This document shows positions 48,661 to 60,250 of a stretch of DNA of 64,000 bases, piece by piece (position 1 is the stretch's first letter; each line of letters opens with the position of its first letter). Under the pieces are notes generated by a model. The model did not search any database. It had not been told where the DNA came from and saw only the letters and a list, made by a program, of their open reading frames with translations. Position numbers and translations under genes: made by a program. Source of the stretch: Lutraria lutraria (Eukaryota; Mollusca; Bivalvia; Venerida; Mactridae); assembly GCA_964023205.1 (NCBI GenBank), contig OZ026844.1, forward strand, positions 5,950,840 through 6,014,839, in the 5' to 3' direction.

Positions 48661-49944
48661 AATATTATAACTAAAAACGTGTTGAGTCAAAACTGCAAAG
48701 TCTGCAAGGTATATGTATACAACAAATGGTGCGTGCTACTTTCTGTTCTGTTATTGGGTCCAGGGACACTTGTTTCAATATGATGACATAGGAAGGTATT
48801 ACGTTTCAAAAACGGCGTTGAACGGCGTTGAGCCCACTGAAAAAAAATCTATAATAAATGTCCATTGATAGAGAAGAACGTCTTGTGTAAATGCAGGCCC
48901 TGGTTCTAACACGGAGAGCATGGGCACTCCACTTATTTGAGACTTTATATCGGTCCAGATGGTTAATGAGAAATGTAAACCTCCACAGTTCTCCCCGCCA
49001 TCACGTTAATCTAACCACAATAACCAACCATTACATGTTTCAGTTAACTACGATATCAATTAACACGATTGATACTAATGACTTTAAGCACAATACAACG
49101 TTGCGTGTCTAATGTACATTATGTGCGTACATGTATGTCCTAATAAAAAATATGAAGTTTGACAGGCCTGGTTGTGGTAGAATGTCTAAAACGATAAAGT
49201 TAGCAATAAACTGGAACCATGAAGACATGTATGCTGGATTTGAAACGATTCTGCTCAGTTATACATGAAACATTGATGTCACTGTTCAACTAGTATTTAG
49301 ATGATTTAAACAAACATACTGTTTAGGGTTTCAGAAGCGGATTAAAAATATACGAACTAACTTCCCAATGAACGTTTGCTGTCTGGACTGAACTGAACCG
49401 AACTAAACTTTATTGACTCAATTTGAGCAATAATATAAAACATGAGTGTACAATACAAAACAGTATGGTATACATAAATATATGGCACGGAATATTAGCT
49501 GTCAACAACATGTTTTATCATAACAAACGTAATTATCATTCATGAAAAAATATCACATTATGAAACAGATATGCTAGAAATTTGAATGGATGAGTTTATG
49601 ATCTAATTAGAAGGCATGTTGATATCGAAATAATGTTGCTAAATAGATTCTAGATTAATGATTTCTTGGCATACTGTTGGAAACACCTTTCATTTGTTTA
49701 TGATAATAAAAAATGATAACGTTATGGTGGCTGATTTGCGACGTGTCAAATTTTCTCTTCTTCGCCACGAACATGCAAATTTTTCGTGTCTCATTTTGTA
49801 GCGAAAATATCACATTGCGTAAATACAATGTAGTCTATATAAATATATACCAGACTTATGTTAAAATATGATTAATCTGTATCATATTTCAGAACTATAG
49901 AATATCCAAAAAATATCATGAGTTACTTAGTGTATTTTTTCATT

Positions 49945-50045
49945 ATTTTATTTTCTGTAGTCTCCTTCGAAAGCAATTCATGAAATCTTGAATTTTTCTT
50001 GCATACATCATGAATAGTTCATGAAGTATGAAAAACTATTTGACA
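49945..50045. repeat. Palindromic sequence shared with the B-block edges
   Basis: On the minus strand CATACTTCATGAACTATTCATGATGTATGCAAGAA resembles the start of the B blocks (ATACTTCATGAAC.., ..CATGAAGTATGCAAGAATAG near 3830-3875). A TTTATT at 49947-49952 is the likely AATAAA signal of the cGAS-like gene. Confidence 0.4.
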
Positions 50046-50127
50046 GTGAATGTTTGGAGTCGATTTCCTTAAAATCTTCATATAAACAGCTTTTTGAAAC
50101 TTGTCCACCTATATACCTTCTTGTTGC

Positions 50128-51438
50128 CTATCGTAACGAATATATCAGCACCATAAGAAACAACACAATCATAGTAACAGAAAACGTCATCAAAGTCACG
50201 TGATAAAAGTAACTCCCTATACACCACACTCCATCTAAAACATTCCTTTGTGTATTTTGCACAACTAAAGGTTTCGGGTACACAAGAAGCGATCTCGCAA
50301 TCGGAGTTATTCTTTCTTTTTCGTACACGTATGGTTTTGTGGAATAAGACATAGCTGTCAAAGTACTAATCATCTTTTGCACGTGCCTCATCCGGTCGAC
50401 GCTCCGAAACAGGTGCACGTGCTCGTTTTCGGCGGTCAAAGTATCCAAGGGTGTGTCAGCATCGTAATCATTATTAATCGAATCGAGTATTTTAAGAACG
50501 CACGGAAATAAATATCGGTCAGTTCTTTGACATTTGAAATGATGTAAAATAACTTCGGTTTTGATCCTGTTGGATGAAATAATTTCATTGAAAAGACCTA
50601 TTCGTCTCAACCTCCTAGCGAGTATCTCGCCATCTTTGTGACCATTTATAAGATATTTCAATATTCTGCATGCTTTTCTATGCTTACTAGAAACCACGTA
50701 CCTCATAACTGCCACTTCCGTTTCCGGAAATGTCATCTTGTCATTTACGTAAAACACGCCGCCATTCATAGCTATGTTTTCCATAAACTCTTTGACCGGG
50801 TATAATTTTTTGTCCCACAAATCCTCGTCCAGTCTACGAACTGCCAGAATGAGGTCAACTTGTATCATCTTAACACTGTCATCAGTTCGATAACTGAATA
50901 AAAGTCTGGATGTCGGGCCAATCTGTTCCACATAGTTCTCAAATTGAATCACATATCCCTTTCTTTCGTACACAAGCTTTTCTCTTAGAGATTTTATACA
51001 CAACACGTACTTCAATGTTCTGTGTACTTTTTTAAACGATGTATCATGAGTGTTTCCGAATGTAGCGTACGCTGTCTGCGACAATTGTTCCGAGGAAAAT
51101 GTGAACAGTACAAAGTTGAAGTCAAACTCATTTGGATAGCCATTCTTAGTCTTATCATAGAAGCTCCCGATTCCAACAACTTTGTCATCATTTGGCAGAA
51201 GCTCCAGAGATGGAAAGGCTTGTTGGTACTCTTTCTTTATTTGATCTATTTCTTCTTTAGCTTCTATGTCAATTATATTAGCTATTGTTTCTACTAAATC
51301 TTCAACACCTCTTCGTATAAACTTCACTTCATTTCTGTCTATTTTATATTTCAGTTCATTACGATAAATGTCTCTAAGAAAACTTTCTAGGTTATTTCTT
51401 ATACGTAGATCTTCTCGAATGACTGTAAATTCTTCCAT
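50128..51438 (-). CDS. cGAS-like receptor / Mab-21 nucleotidyltransferase with C-terminal membrane helix
   Basis: 436 residues, single exon, starting at ATG 51436-51438 and ending TAG. The core starts VVGIGSFYDKTK (residues 87-98), the glycine-serine loop of the fold, followed by PNEFDFNFVL. This supplies Glu104 and Asp106; MIQVDLILAV supplies the third acidic residue, Asp195. SSNRIKTEVIL (288-298) corresponds to the SSYHLKT motif of Mab-21 proteins. The cGAS zinc-thumb His/Cys set is not evident. In the family, such enzymes make cyclic dinucleotides on sensing nucleic acid and signal through STING. Residues about 412-433 are strongly hydrophobic, followed by SLR: a tail-anchor type helix, unusual for cGAS. 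Catalytic activity is inferred from the intact triad. It is antisense within the presumed 24.6-kb intron. Alternative: a structural Mab-21-like protein. Confidence 0.85.
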   Translation of the reverse strand: MEEFTVIREDLRIRNNLESFLRDIYRNELKYKIDRNEVKFIRRGVEDLVETIANIIDIEAKEEIDQIKKEYQQAFPSLELLPNDDKVVGIGSFYDKTKNGYPNEFDFNFVLFTFSSEQLSQTAYATFGNTHDTSFKKVHRTLKYVLCIKSLREKLVYERKGYVIQFENYVEQIGPTSRLLFSYRTDDSVKMIQVDLILAVRRLDEDLWDKKLYPVKEFMENIAMNGGVFYVNDKMTFPETEVAVMRYVVSSKHRKACRILKYLINGHKDGEILARRLRRIGLFNEIISSNRIKTEVILHHFKCQRTDRYLFPCVLKILDSINNDYDADTPLDTLTAENEHVHLFRSVDRMRHVQKMISTLTAMSYSTKPYVYEKERITPIARSLLVYPKPLVVQNTQRNVLDGVWCIGSYFYHVTLMTFSVTMIVLFLMVLIYSLR

Positions 51439-52825
51439 TTGTCGGTCAATTCTTTGATCAACAAAAGTGTATTGTTTTTATCTAAAGTCAATCTGTCCTT
51501 GGTCTGGTAAAAGACATGTTTTGAACCAGATCCGGTTAAATAATAAATAGATGTCCATTTCACCACTCGTTACTGTATTTGACTGTGAACAGTTCAATTA
51601 TAACATTCCAAACTTCAAAGTTAAATCACAATACGTCTGTATATGGTAAACAATCATTTGTGTAAGTAAGAAGATTGATATTTCGAAATGACAGATCTTC
51701 AACAGTAAAATATTCAAATCGTGAACTTAAACACTGGAATTACAGCCGAAAGATGTCAACTGGTTATCTAAAATTATCCAAACAAATAAAAAAGTTCTTA
51801 TGAACTAAATCATAATTCAAGTCATTTTTTTTATTTTCAGTCAACATTTATTTAAGCGACTGACAAATATTTAAAAATGTTCAAACCGGTATTTAGAGAA
51901 CGGAATAATTAGAAATATCATATTTTCAAACCTATTCAAACTGAAAGAATTTCAACAGTAAAGTTATTATTCGATTCAAAAACACAATTCATATTGTCAT
52001 AATGCATTTTAAACATAAAGCCATGCCTTCTTTGATGACATATTTGTGAATATTGTATTGTAATATCATTTCAATAGCATCCTCTTATGGGTCAATTAAA
52101 TTTAGACCTATTTTGTGTAATAAATTAATACAAAAATGTAGATCAAATATTGTAGTGTAATTTTATCGGTCGGTTATGGGAACCAGTGTCATTAAACATT
52201 TACAAATAACCGTCTTTCAGGTAGTATCTATATAGTTCTTTACTGAACAAACAATTTGTCTCACAAAGAATACCCAACTTGTAAATATGTTGGAATGTAA
52301 ATACGTACTACAAGTACTTTTTTTCTCTCTTTTAATTTTTAATTGACCTTTGCTAATAAAATTGTATTCTTGCCAAATTTGCTTCGATATAAAAAGTTAA
52401 AATACATGTTAGCCATACATTTTCTCATGAATATGTTATTTGCAATCAAGTACAATGTACATGTGTTACTATGGATAAATGACAATTTGGTGCAAATCTA
52501 TGAATGGTTTGAATCATACGCTCACATTTTATATGTAGTACTTACTCGTACAATTATATAGGTATAATGCATTATTATTTTATACCGAAATAGTTCATGC
52601 AAGGTCTGCTACGTATTGTATACATGGATAGTTGTTTCTCGATTATTTTTTATTGAAAAAATATTACATCATAAATAATTGGTTTTGTTAATTCATTTAA
52701 ACATAATTACATGATTTTGATGATTTTTAGTATCAAAAATTCATCTCGCAGAAATTATTAATTGTATTTCATGTTGTATATCTCCCTGTGTAAGTCAACT
52801 TACTCATTTTTTCTAAATTATGACG

Positions 52826-52996
52826 TACTAAAATCAAGGTACTGAAAGTACTCTTGGTAACTGAACTTAACACAGACTTGCTCTGCAACGTGGAGCTGGA
52901 AATAGTTTAACGATTGCATAACGGGTGTAGATCAACGTAGTATTTTGGTCCTCATCAAATTCATGCGCGCTGAGCGAGTGACGGCTGTGGAAAGCT
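52826..52996 (-). repeat. Dispersed repeat, copy 3 of the 24205 family
   Basis: Minus-strand CTTTCCACAGCCGTCACTCG, CACGTTGCAGAGCAAGTCTG and AAGTTCAGTTACCAAGAGTA match the other two copies. Confidence 0.55.
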
Positions 52997-54083
52997 GATT
53001 CCCAAAACCAAATACATGAGCAAATTCAATATTCAGCCTTGATTTTTATTTACTTGGTTAATGCTATAATCACTAAATCATTAGTGCTACTTAGTGCGAA
53101 ATCGTGAATTTTTCCTTTTTTTTTACTTAAGAAGCGGAATATCTCAGAAAGCCTGTGAAAGTATGAATATATATAATAAATATCATACTCTCACACAGAG
53201 ACCCTGTGAACAATTCTACTCCAAGATAGTATTATGTAGATTTAAAAGCATGCATGTTAACTTTCGCACGTGTATAATATTATATCATTATCAGATGCTC
53301 GTGCTATCTGCGCGTGGCTCTTGAGAGACACTTAAGGTGTAAAATTTACCTAATATCAATGTATCAGTGATGCTATAACTAAAGATAATTTTGTCAGTGT
53401 AATGTTATATATCACTTTAAACTTAGGAATACTTTGTAATTTGAACATGTCCGTGTAAATGTGTGTTATTATTTAACAATAGCAAAGTCTTCTGACCCTT
53501 CATGTTTTTTTTTATTTATTTTGTTCACGGGACCTTCAGGGTCATTAGGCGCAAATAAACCGGTTTCGTATATTATTACTCGGCAAGAATTTTTCTACAG
53601 ACTTTATTTTTCGAATCGCTTGGTTCTATTTTTTGAATTCTTATTTTCTTATAAATTTGATATTTAGATACAATTCCATTTGATCGATAGTTTTTACAAC
53701 GGTTAGTGAAATCTTATTGGTGTATCGAATGAAATGCAGACCATAACACTGCAATCGGAAAAAAGGTCTATGCAAACTTTCCGAAATACAATGTATACCA
53801 AATTGATACAATTGATCAAATTCTATCATTGTGTAAGTCACTAGCCAAAGAAGACAAACAATATGAGTTTATTATTATTCGGAGACTCGTTATTTGGTTC
53901 TAAGTTATAACAGCCCCTTTAAGCCCTCTGTTCCTGAGACGATTGGCCACATTATACTGGCATTATGCATTGATATAAATCTCTCTTTTAAAGAATACAG
54001 ACTAAGAAATAAATTCCTAGCAAAAATACCAAAAATCTCATCTTCCCGAAAAAACTTACTTTTCCAAAAGTGTGAGTTTTATT

Positions 54084-54226
54084 TGCCCATTGCTGCGTTT
54101 GTTCTGCCCATTGCTACGTTTGTTCTGCCCATTGCTGCGTTTGTTCTGCCCATTGCTGCGTTTGTTCTGCCCATTGCTACGTTTGATTTGTCCATTGATG
54201 CGTTTGATTTGACTATTGCTGCGTTC
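54084..54226. repeat. 21-bp minisatellite, about 6.8 units
   Basis: Unit TGCCCATTGCTGCGTTTGTTC, decaying toward the right end (GATTTGTCCATTGATGCG). Both strands stay open because the unit is a multiple of three, giving LPIAAFV and SNGQNKR repeats. No evidence of a real gene. Confidence 0.9.
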
Positions 54227-54744
54227 AAAAATACTGAGCATGCTAATTGATCGCTCTTTAGATTATTTCGGTTCTTATAAGTAAAATACTAATTTCCTGT
54301 GCTTAAAGTCAAGATGTCATTATTATTGTTTCCTCATTTATGGCACCAGGCTAACTCGGTACGTTGTCGATATTTTAGTAATGGGTCCTTCAGTACTTAG
54401 TACATGGAGTCGGTATGTTATAAGATAACATCTTTCAATATATAATTCATGGGAACTAAAAGTCTCGCTAAATATGGAATTGTTGTTTCTTTGTTGTATT
54501 TTATACGACCCAATTCAGCGACTTATTGATGATTGTTTGCGGCAATCAAATAGACTATTCTGTCTTGTGGTGTCTTTTATTAGTCAAGTACTCTGACCAC
54601 AATACAGAGCTCTACGTATTATTAATAATGTTTAAAGGTTTCAATGATAGAACTATTTGTTACGTGAGAAAGTGTTTCTCTGAGAAAATCTTCTTTAGGG
54701 TTTTATGTGATTTTGTGGTTTCTATTGATAACAGTATATACTCG

Positions 54745-54934
54745 TATACTGTATTTTCATTGATTTTCGTTGAGCTCAATTTTCGTGGTTTATACTAAAA
54801 TGGCTATTTCGTGGGGACAAGAATTCGTTAATTTTGATTTTAGAAAAGAAATGCCTTATCTCTGCATTTAAATTCGTGGGGATTTAATTTCCCAAATTAA
54901 ATCCCCAACGAAAATGAATGATTCCACAGTATAC
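54745..54934. mobile_element. MITE with TATACTGT ends
   Basis: Left TATACTGTATTTTCATTGAT with TTTTCGTTG; right inverse CAACGAAAATGAATGATTCC then ACAGTATA. TTCGTGGGGA and ATTAAATCCCC words fill the middle. Confidence 0.6.
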
Positions 54935-56112
54935 TCTTCAGAGATTCGCTTGTGACTGAGGCTCCTAGTTTGGCAGACATGAATGTTGTTAATGAAATTA
55001 CTAATATGATTTGCATATTTTTACATGTCCTCTGTCACTTCTGGAATTGTTTTAGCCTCGTAACGAGATTATAACAAACACTTCACTTATATTCAAATAC
55101 AATACAGAAAGAATCGATTGGTTATTAAAAGACACAAATATACAAGACTGGTCGGAGATAAGTGGTCGGATTTAGTAATAGCGGGAAGGTCGCAATTTCG
55201 GATCAAAAGACCTTTTAACAAAGAAGGAACAGTTCCGTTCCTTAAAAAATGCCCGTATTAACGGGGAGGTCGTTATATCGGGGTGGTCTTATAAGGCGGG
55301 GTTTAGATGCAAAATGGTGCTATACTGCAGGTAACAAATGTATAAAGGTAATTAGAATAAGAAACTAATCAGTATGTGAAGCGTAATTACATAAATCAAA
55401 ACCTATTTATTCTTCTTACCGTGAATGTAACGAGTATTTATATAGTTGTACAATAAAATGAAAAAAGAACTATGTCAAAAAGCTGTCCAGATTTCAATTT
55501 GTTTTAGATGTTTTTATAGATCGGATATCAGTTTTCATATTCGTAATGCTTAAGGTGGGATAAGCAGTAATAATTAAGATACTATTAAGTTAACATAGTT
55601 AAGTGCGATGACTTCTATGGTTATGACGTAAATGTGATAACGATCAATAGAGATCAAGGAAATGTATGCTTTGTTTTTTTGATCTTCTGCGACTTGTTTA
55701 GACCATTTACACATCACGCCAAACAGACGACATCACAAAGTGTGTCACAAGGGTTTAGGGTCAAGTGCTCACGTAGTGCAGGGTCACGAAATATAGTCGA
55801 ACCACTTGTCAGTTTCTTAAATCGTCTATACATGGTCACGATAGTTTTGAAGGGCGGAACTACTACGATCAAATAAAAGATAATGTGAATACGATAAAGT
55901 TCCGTCTGTCCGTTCTATCCGTATATTGCACTGTATGGTGGAACGTCCTGTTTAATTTCAGGGCCAGAGGTTATTACCCCCTGAGATTGGTCTTAGAGAT
56001 TAAATCTAAGTTAGTAATGATCAGACAGTAATGATATTATTGATACAATAATCTGACAGTATAATTGATCTGAACATGTACATTCAACTATCTGTTCAAC
56101 CAGGGTAATACT

Positions 56113-56175
56113 TAGAGAATGAAATTGAGGTTTGAGCTCGGAGACTGTTCTCAAGTTTTATAACCTCGGGGCAAG
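56113..56175. mobile_element. Solo end of the CCGAGGTTAT MITE
   Basis: AGAGAATGAAATTGAGGTTTGAGCTCGGAGACTG then TTTATAACCTCGG matches the right arm of 18978-19229. No left arm seen. Confidence 0.5.
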
Positions 56176-56211
56176 ATCATTCGAATTCCTTATGAAGAAT
56201 TATTTCTGATT

Positions 56212-57222
56212 GATTCTATCAGTACTAATTAGTGCTCCAGGTTATCTACCAGAATTAATTAGTACGCCATGTTATCTATTACAACTAATTAGTGTTCCAT
56301 GTTATATATCAGTACTAAATAGTGCTCCATGTTATCTATCAGTACCAATTAGTGCTCTAGGTTACCTACCAGAACTAATTAGTACGCCATGTTATCTATT
56401 AGAACAAATTAGTGTTCCATTTTATATAGTAGTACTAATTTGTGCTCCAGGTTATCCACCAGTACTAATTTGTGCTCCATGTTATCCATCAGTACTGATT
56501 AGTGCTCCAGGTTATCTATCAGAACTAATTAGTGCTCCAGTTTATCTACCAGCACTAATTTGTGCTCCATGTTATCCACCAGTACTAATTTATGCACCGT
56601 GTTATCCACCAGTACAAATAAATGCTCCAGGTTATCTACCAGTACTAATTTGTGCTCAATGTTATCCACCAGTACTAATTTATGCACCGTGTTATCCACC
56701 AGTACAAATAAATGCTTCAGGTTATCTACCAGTACTAATTTGTGCTCAATGTTATCCACCAGTACTAATTTATGCACCGTGTTATCCACCAGTACAAATA
56801 AATGCTCCAGGTTATCTACCAGTACTAATTTGTGCTCAATGTTATCAACCAGTACTGATTAGTGCTCCAGGTTATCTAACAGTTCTAATTTGTGCTTTGT
56901 GTTATTCACCAGTAATAATTAATGCTCCAGGTTATCTAACAGTACTAATTTGTGCCCCATGTTATCAACCAGTACTAATTTGTGATCCATGTTATCCACC
57001 AGTACTAATTAGTGATCCAGGTTATCAAACAGTACTAATTTGTGCTCCATGTTATCCACCAGCACTAATTAGTGCTCCAGGTTATCTTTCAGAACTAATT
57101 TGTGCTCCAGTTTATCTACCAGTACTAATTTGTGCTCCAGGTTATCTATCAGAACTAATTAGTGCTCCAATTTATCTACCAGTATTAATTTGTGCTCCAT
57201 GTTATCCACCAGTACTTATTAT
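56212..57222 (+). repeat. 30-bp minisatellite, about 34 units, with 90-bp higher-order repeats
   Basis: Consensus unit AGTACTAATTTGTGCTCCAT plus GTTATCCACC. Units alternate between TAGTGCTCCAGGTTATCTA and TGTGCTCCATGTTATCCA types. At 56581-56850 a three-unit, 90-bp block occurs three times with only a few changes. Because 30 is a multiple of three, one frame stays open for 359 codons (10-residue repeat like APGYLPVLIC), and other frames on both strands are also open. That is expected of the repeat and not proof of coding. A stray unit lies at 57667-57695. Confidence 0.9.
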
Positions 57223-57850
57223 AGTCGAAGGGTCTTTGACGATGATACGTTTGCATTGCAGTTCATCGTCAAAGCCACTTGTTCTTTAAAAGCTTACAGG
57301 TAAACGACTCAATCTGAGTCGCGTTCGTTTTCCTATTTAACGCACAAATTTCCGTAAAACATGTGTACAATTCGATGAATTATAGTACATGTATAATCTA
57401 TCAATATGGCAAAAAATATTCCTTCAACAGACGAAAGTTATCAAATATTTTGCCGATGTTTCATACTACTCTTAATTTCAAAATTTTCCTCGAAAATGCT
57501 TTGGATTAAGTCCGTAGCATTCCGGAAAGCATGTAAATTGATCTGATTCAATAGACGCATGAACAAGCGTCTTAAGCTGTTGACTTTGTAAGAGGACAAT
57601 TCCATAACTAAAGTGATCAACAAGACGAAATAAAAAAGACCAATTTAGTTATGGGACCCAGAACTATATTAATTAGTGCTCCAGGTTATCTACCAGTATT
57701 TGTTGGTGGTTATTTTTTCCCGTCAGTGCTAACAAGTGGACCACTTTATTTGTAGCTTCATATCGAGGTAAGATTTGGAAAAAGAAAAAAAACGTATTTA
57801 TTCTGTTGAAATCGACCGCTTTAATGAAATTAAGTTAATTTTATTTTCAG

Positions 57851-57995
57851 TTTTGATATCCGTAAAAGCAGTTTGTCCCCCGAACCCGTTAATGAAGGTA
57901 CTAGAATGTACAGACTACATAGTTCCAGAGTATTCAGATAGTGGCAGTCCGCAGTCGTACACAGATCAAGTGATGAGAGCTAAGGAAAAGTGCAG
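57851..57995 (+). CDS. Exon 2, cysteine-rich GPI-anchored protein
   Basis: Preceded by a T-rich acceptor ending TTTTCAG and followed by GTAATC. It encodes the end of the signal peptide (VLISVKA), then VCPPNPLMKVLECTDYIVPE to AKEKCR. It adds three cysteines and enters and leaves in phases 1 and 2. Exons 2, 3, 4 and 5 join in one frame without stops, giving about 240 residues with exon 1. I do not recognise the family; the spacing of cysteines recalls small secreted all-helical domains, but no specific assignment is justified. Confidence 0.7.
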
Positions 57996-58152
57996 GTAAT
58001 CATTTTGTCCTTGGTTTTACCATTAGTCCATTCCAGATTAGGAGTCCGCCATTTTGATTACGCCATGATAGATTTGGAAATGTATTCTAAAACATTTCGA
58101 GTTATTGGTAAGTTTAGCATTGCAACTGTGAAACAGTACAAACTGGTTTTCG

Positions 58153-58470
58153 TTGACTGAAGGCATAAGTCAATCACCACCACCACAAATGAAAGAAAGT
58201 ACATGTAGAAGTAGATTGGCCACACCACACTTCGGAGTCTTGCCGAACATAACTAGACATGCCGTGGATTGGAATCCACAAGGCCGCAGGAAAAGAGATC
58301 GACTGGTGACAACCTGGAGAGGAACTCAAGATGCAAAGCTCAAGTCCATCTGTCTATCATGGGGTGAAATGAAGCACAACGCACAAGACAGAGCCAGTTG
58401 GAAGAATGTAGTTAAGACCCTATGCCCAGCCGTAGCCGGTAGGCGAAGAGGATTACTAGTATGTTTGTAA
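58153..58470 (+). pseudogene. 3' fragment of a LINE reverse transcriptase ORF
   Basis: Reads SRLATPHFGVLPNITRHAVD, then WNPQGRRKRDR..TWRG, LKSICLSWGEMKHNAQDRASW and VVKTLCP. This matches the conserved C-terminal end of RTE/Jockey-like non-LTR ORF2 proteins (WxPxGKRKRGRPxxTW ... SWxxxxxxAQDRxxWR). Only the end is present, so it is a 5'-truncated insertion, lying in intron 2 of the surrounding gene. Upstream codons are not LINE-like. Confidence 0.8.
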
Positions 58471-60018
58471 GTTAGTAGGCTACACTAGGGACCATCGTAC
58501 GTAATGGAACGAGTGCTTAGAGTTACGATGTATCTGGAAATTGGACAACAACGAACAACGATAAATAATTTCACAATAGAGGCAGGCTGATAATTACCAC
58601 ACTAAATCTGATGAAGGATTCAATGCTTTTGTTCCGTAGCAGGTTCACAATAGGATAAGAATCAACGATTCACACGCTTGACAGTCATAGCAAAATATAA
58701 CAATAAGAAGTTTAGCTATACAACTGATTCAGGGACTCCGTGAACATGACATGTTGACGTGTGTGATCCATCAACAAACTGACGTGATCAGATGGGTGTT
58801 CCATGTTTCCTGACACGGTAGAAAACATTTAATAAACAGTTCTATCAAGCATAATGCACTGCTAATATAATAAATATAAAGGTTGAAAACAAATCAGGCG
58901 GTGATTAAAAGCAAACTTACTAACTACAAATTAGTATTGAGATTATAAAGTAAGTGAAGCATGTAAATAGTTTTGACTGTACAAAACAATTTCTTATTAT
59001 CTCATCGATGTGATTACCATACGTGCTGCAACATCGGTACAACATACGAACATTGTAATATGTAAAGAAATCGAAAACGTCTTCATTTAAAATTTGTATG
59101 TCTGTCTGTCCGAAACTTATATAAAGCAAATCAAATATCGTGGTAATATACTCACTGGCATATTCTTAGCTCTAACTTGATATTATTTATATTCTGATAA
59201 AATGATTAACATATAATGGAATAAAAGGTCGTATTTGCTGCCTAGGGACATTAATGTATCTTAAATAACCCGCCTTGAACTTTTGCGCCTCTTTCTGTAT
59301 GCGCATCTAATGTCATCGGCCTTCTTACTATAACTCCCTAGAATCGACGATATATCCACATGTAACTTGAAAGAATCTATATAATAAAAAATGTTTCGGA
59401 TGTCATTCAAACTACACAGACCAAAGTTCATGAAAATATCATTTAGTTTTTGTTCTCCGAATGGACAGTCAAGTTTGACTGTGGCTTCGATTTGTTTGTT
59501 ATATTCAAACAGTATTATAACCGGTTAAATTACTAACATTCATGGTTTCAGCGGCGTGGTATTTATCTGAGATTACAGCTTTAATCACCTGCTATATGAC
59601 AAGAGTTTAATTTTTAACGTTTTAAGAATTTTGGATCCTAATAGGCTCCTAATTTTATCTCAAAATGGGGCGGATAGATTTCGGAAATAAAAAACGATGA
59701 TAATTCTTTGAGTCATGAAAAATTATCATCAAAATTACGAATCAATTAAATTCAAGACAGAACAATATAGATCATCGTGCAATATATTCAGAAATAGATA
59801 TTTTCTATTTTTCAACAAGGGCTACAGCTCTTACGAAAGTTTGAAAATGCGTCGTGAAAACTGATGTATCTGAGGTGATTATCAAAGAAATCATGATAAT
59901 TGTTGAAATATCAATATTTGTGCGTGGCATCGTTCAATATTAGGGTCCAAATACCTAAAAACTACATGCAGTATATTGTATTAAATTATTAAATGCGTTT
60001 TCATTTTTGGTATTACAG
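58471..60018. other. Rest of intron 2
   Basis: AT-rich. The acceptor at its end is GGTATTACAG. No further element recognised. Confidence 0.4.
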
Positions 60019-60167
60019 GGATTTAAAACTTCACGATGTAGCCACCTGTATACAAGACGTGTTAGATAATTGCCGTGGTATGACAGACGATGAGCAGACG
60101 TTACATCGACTATTTGATAAAGACAAAACACTAAGAACTGTAGAATATTTCTGCAATCATATTAGAG
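60019..60167 (+). CDS. Exon 3, cysteine-rich GPI-anchored protein
   Basis: Encodes DLKLHDVATCIQDVLDNC and GMTDDEQTLHRLF to TVEYFCNHIRG, with three cysteines. The codon split with exon 2 gives Arg. The donor is GTACAG. The predicted content is helical with charged residues. Intron 3 begins with a G-run at 60233-60250. Confidence 0.75.
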
Positions 60168-60232
60168 GTACAGTTATAGTTTCTTACAAATGTTATATCC
60201 TGCAGTGCTTTAGCAACCTGGGATATCGGATA

Positions 60233-60250
60233 GGGGGGGGGGGGGGGGGG
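60233..60250 (+). repeat. G18 homopolymer
   Basis: Eighteen consecutive G, starting 65 bases after the exon 3 donor. Could form a G-quadruplex on the coding strand. Confidence 0.9.

Larger units (their letters stand above)
33210..57850 (+). other. Probable 24.6-kb first intron
   Basis: Lies between the signal-peptide exon and exon 2 if they belong together. It holds MITEs, SINEs, minisatellites and, on the other strand, the cGAS-like gene at 50128-51438. Unlisted stretches (33210-34360, 36890-37550, 37770-38515, 39130-41140, 43041-46540, 47303-48340, 48665-49940, 51440-52825, 52997-54080, 54245-54740, 54940-56110) show no gene or full transposon that I can support. Confidence 0.4.

Noticed and set aside
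54084..54226. Repeat protein in the 21-bp minisatellite
   Set aside because: Both strands are open simply because the unit length is a multiple of three.
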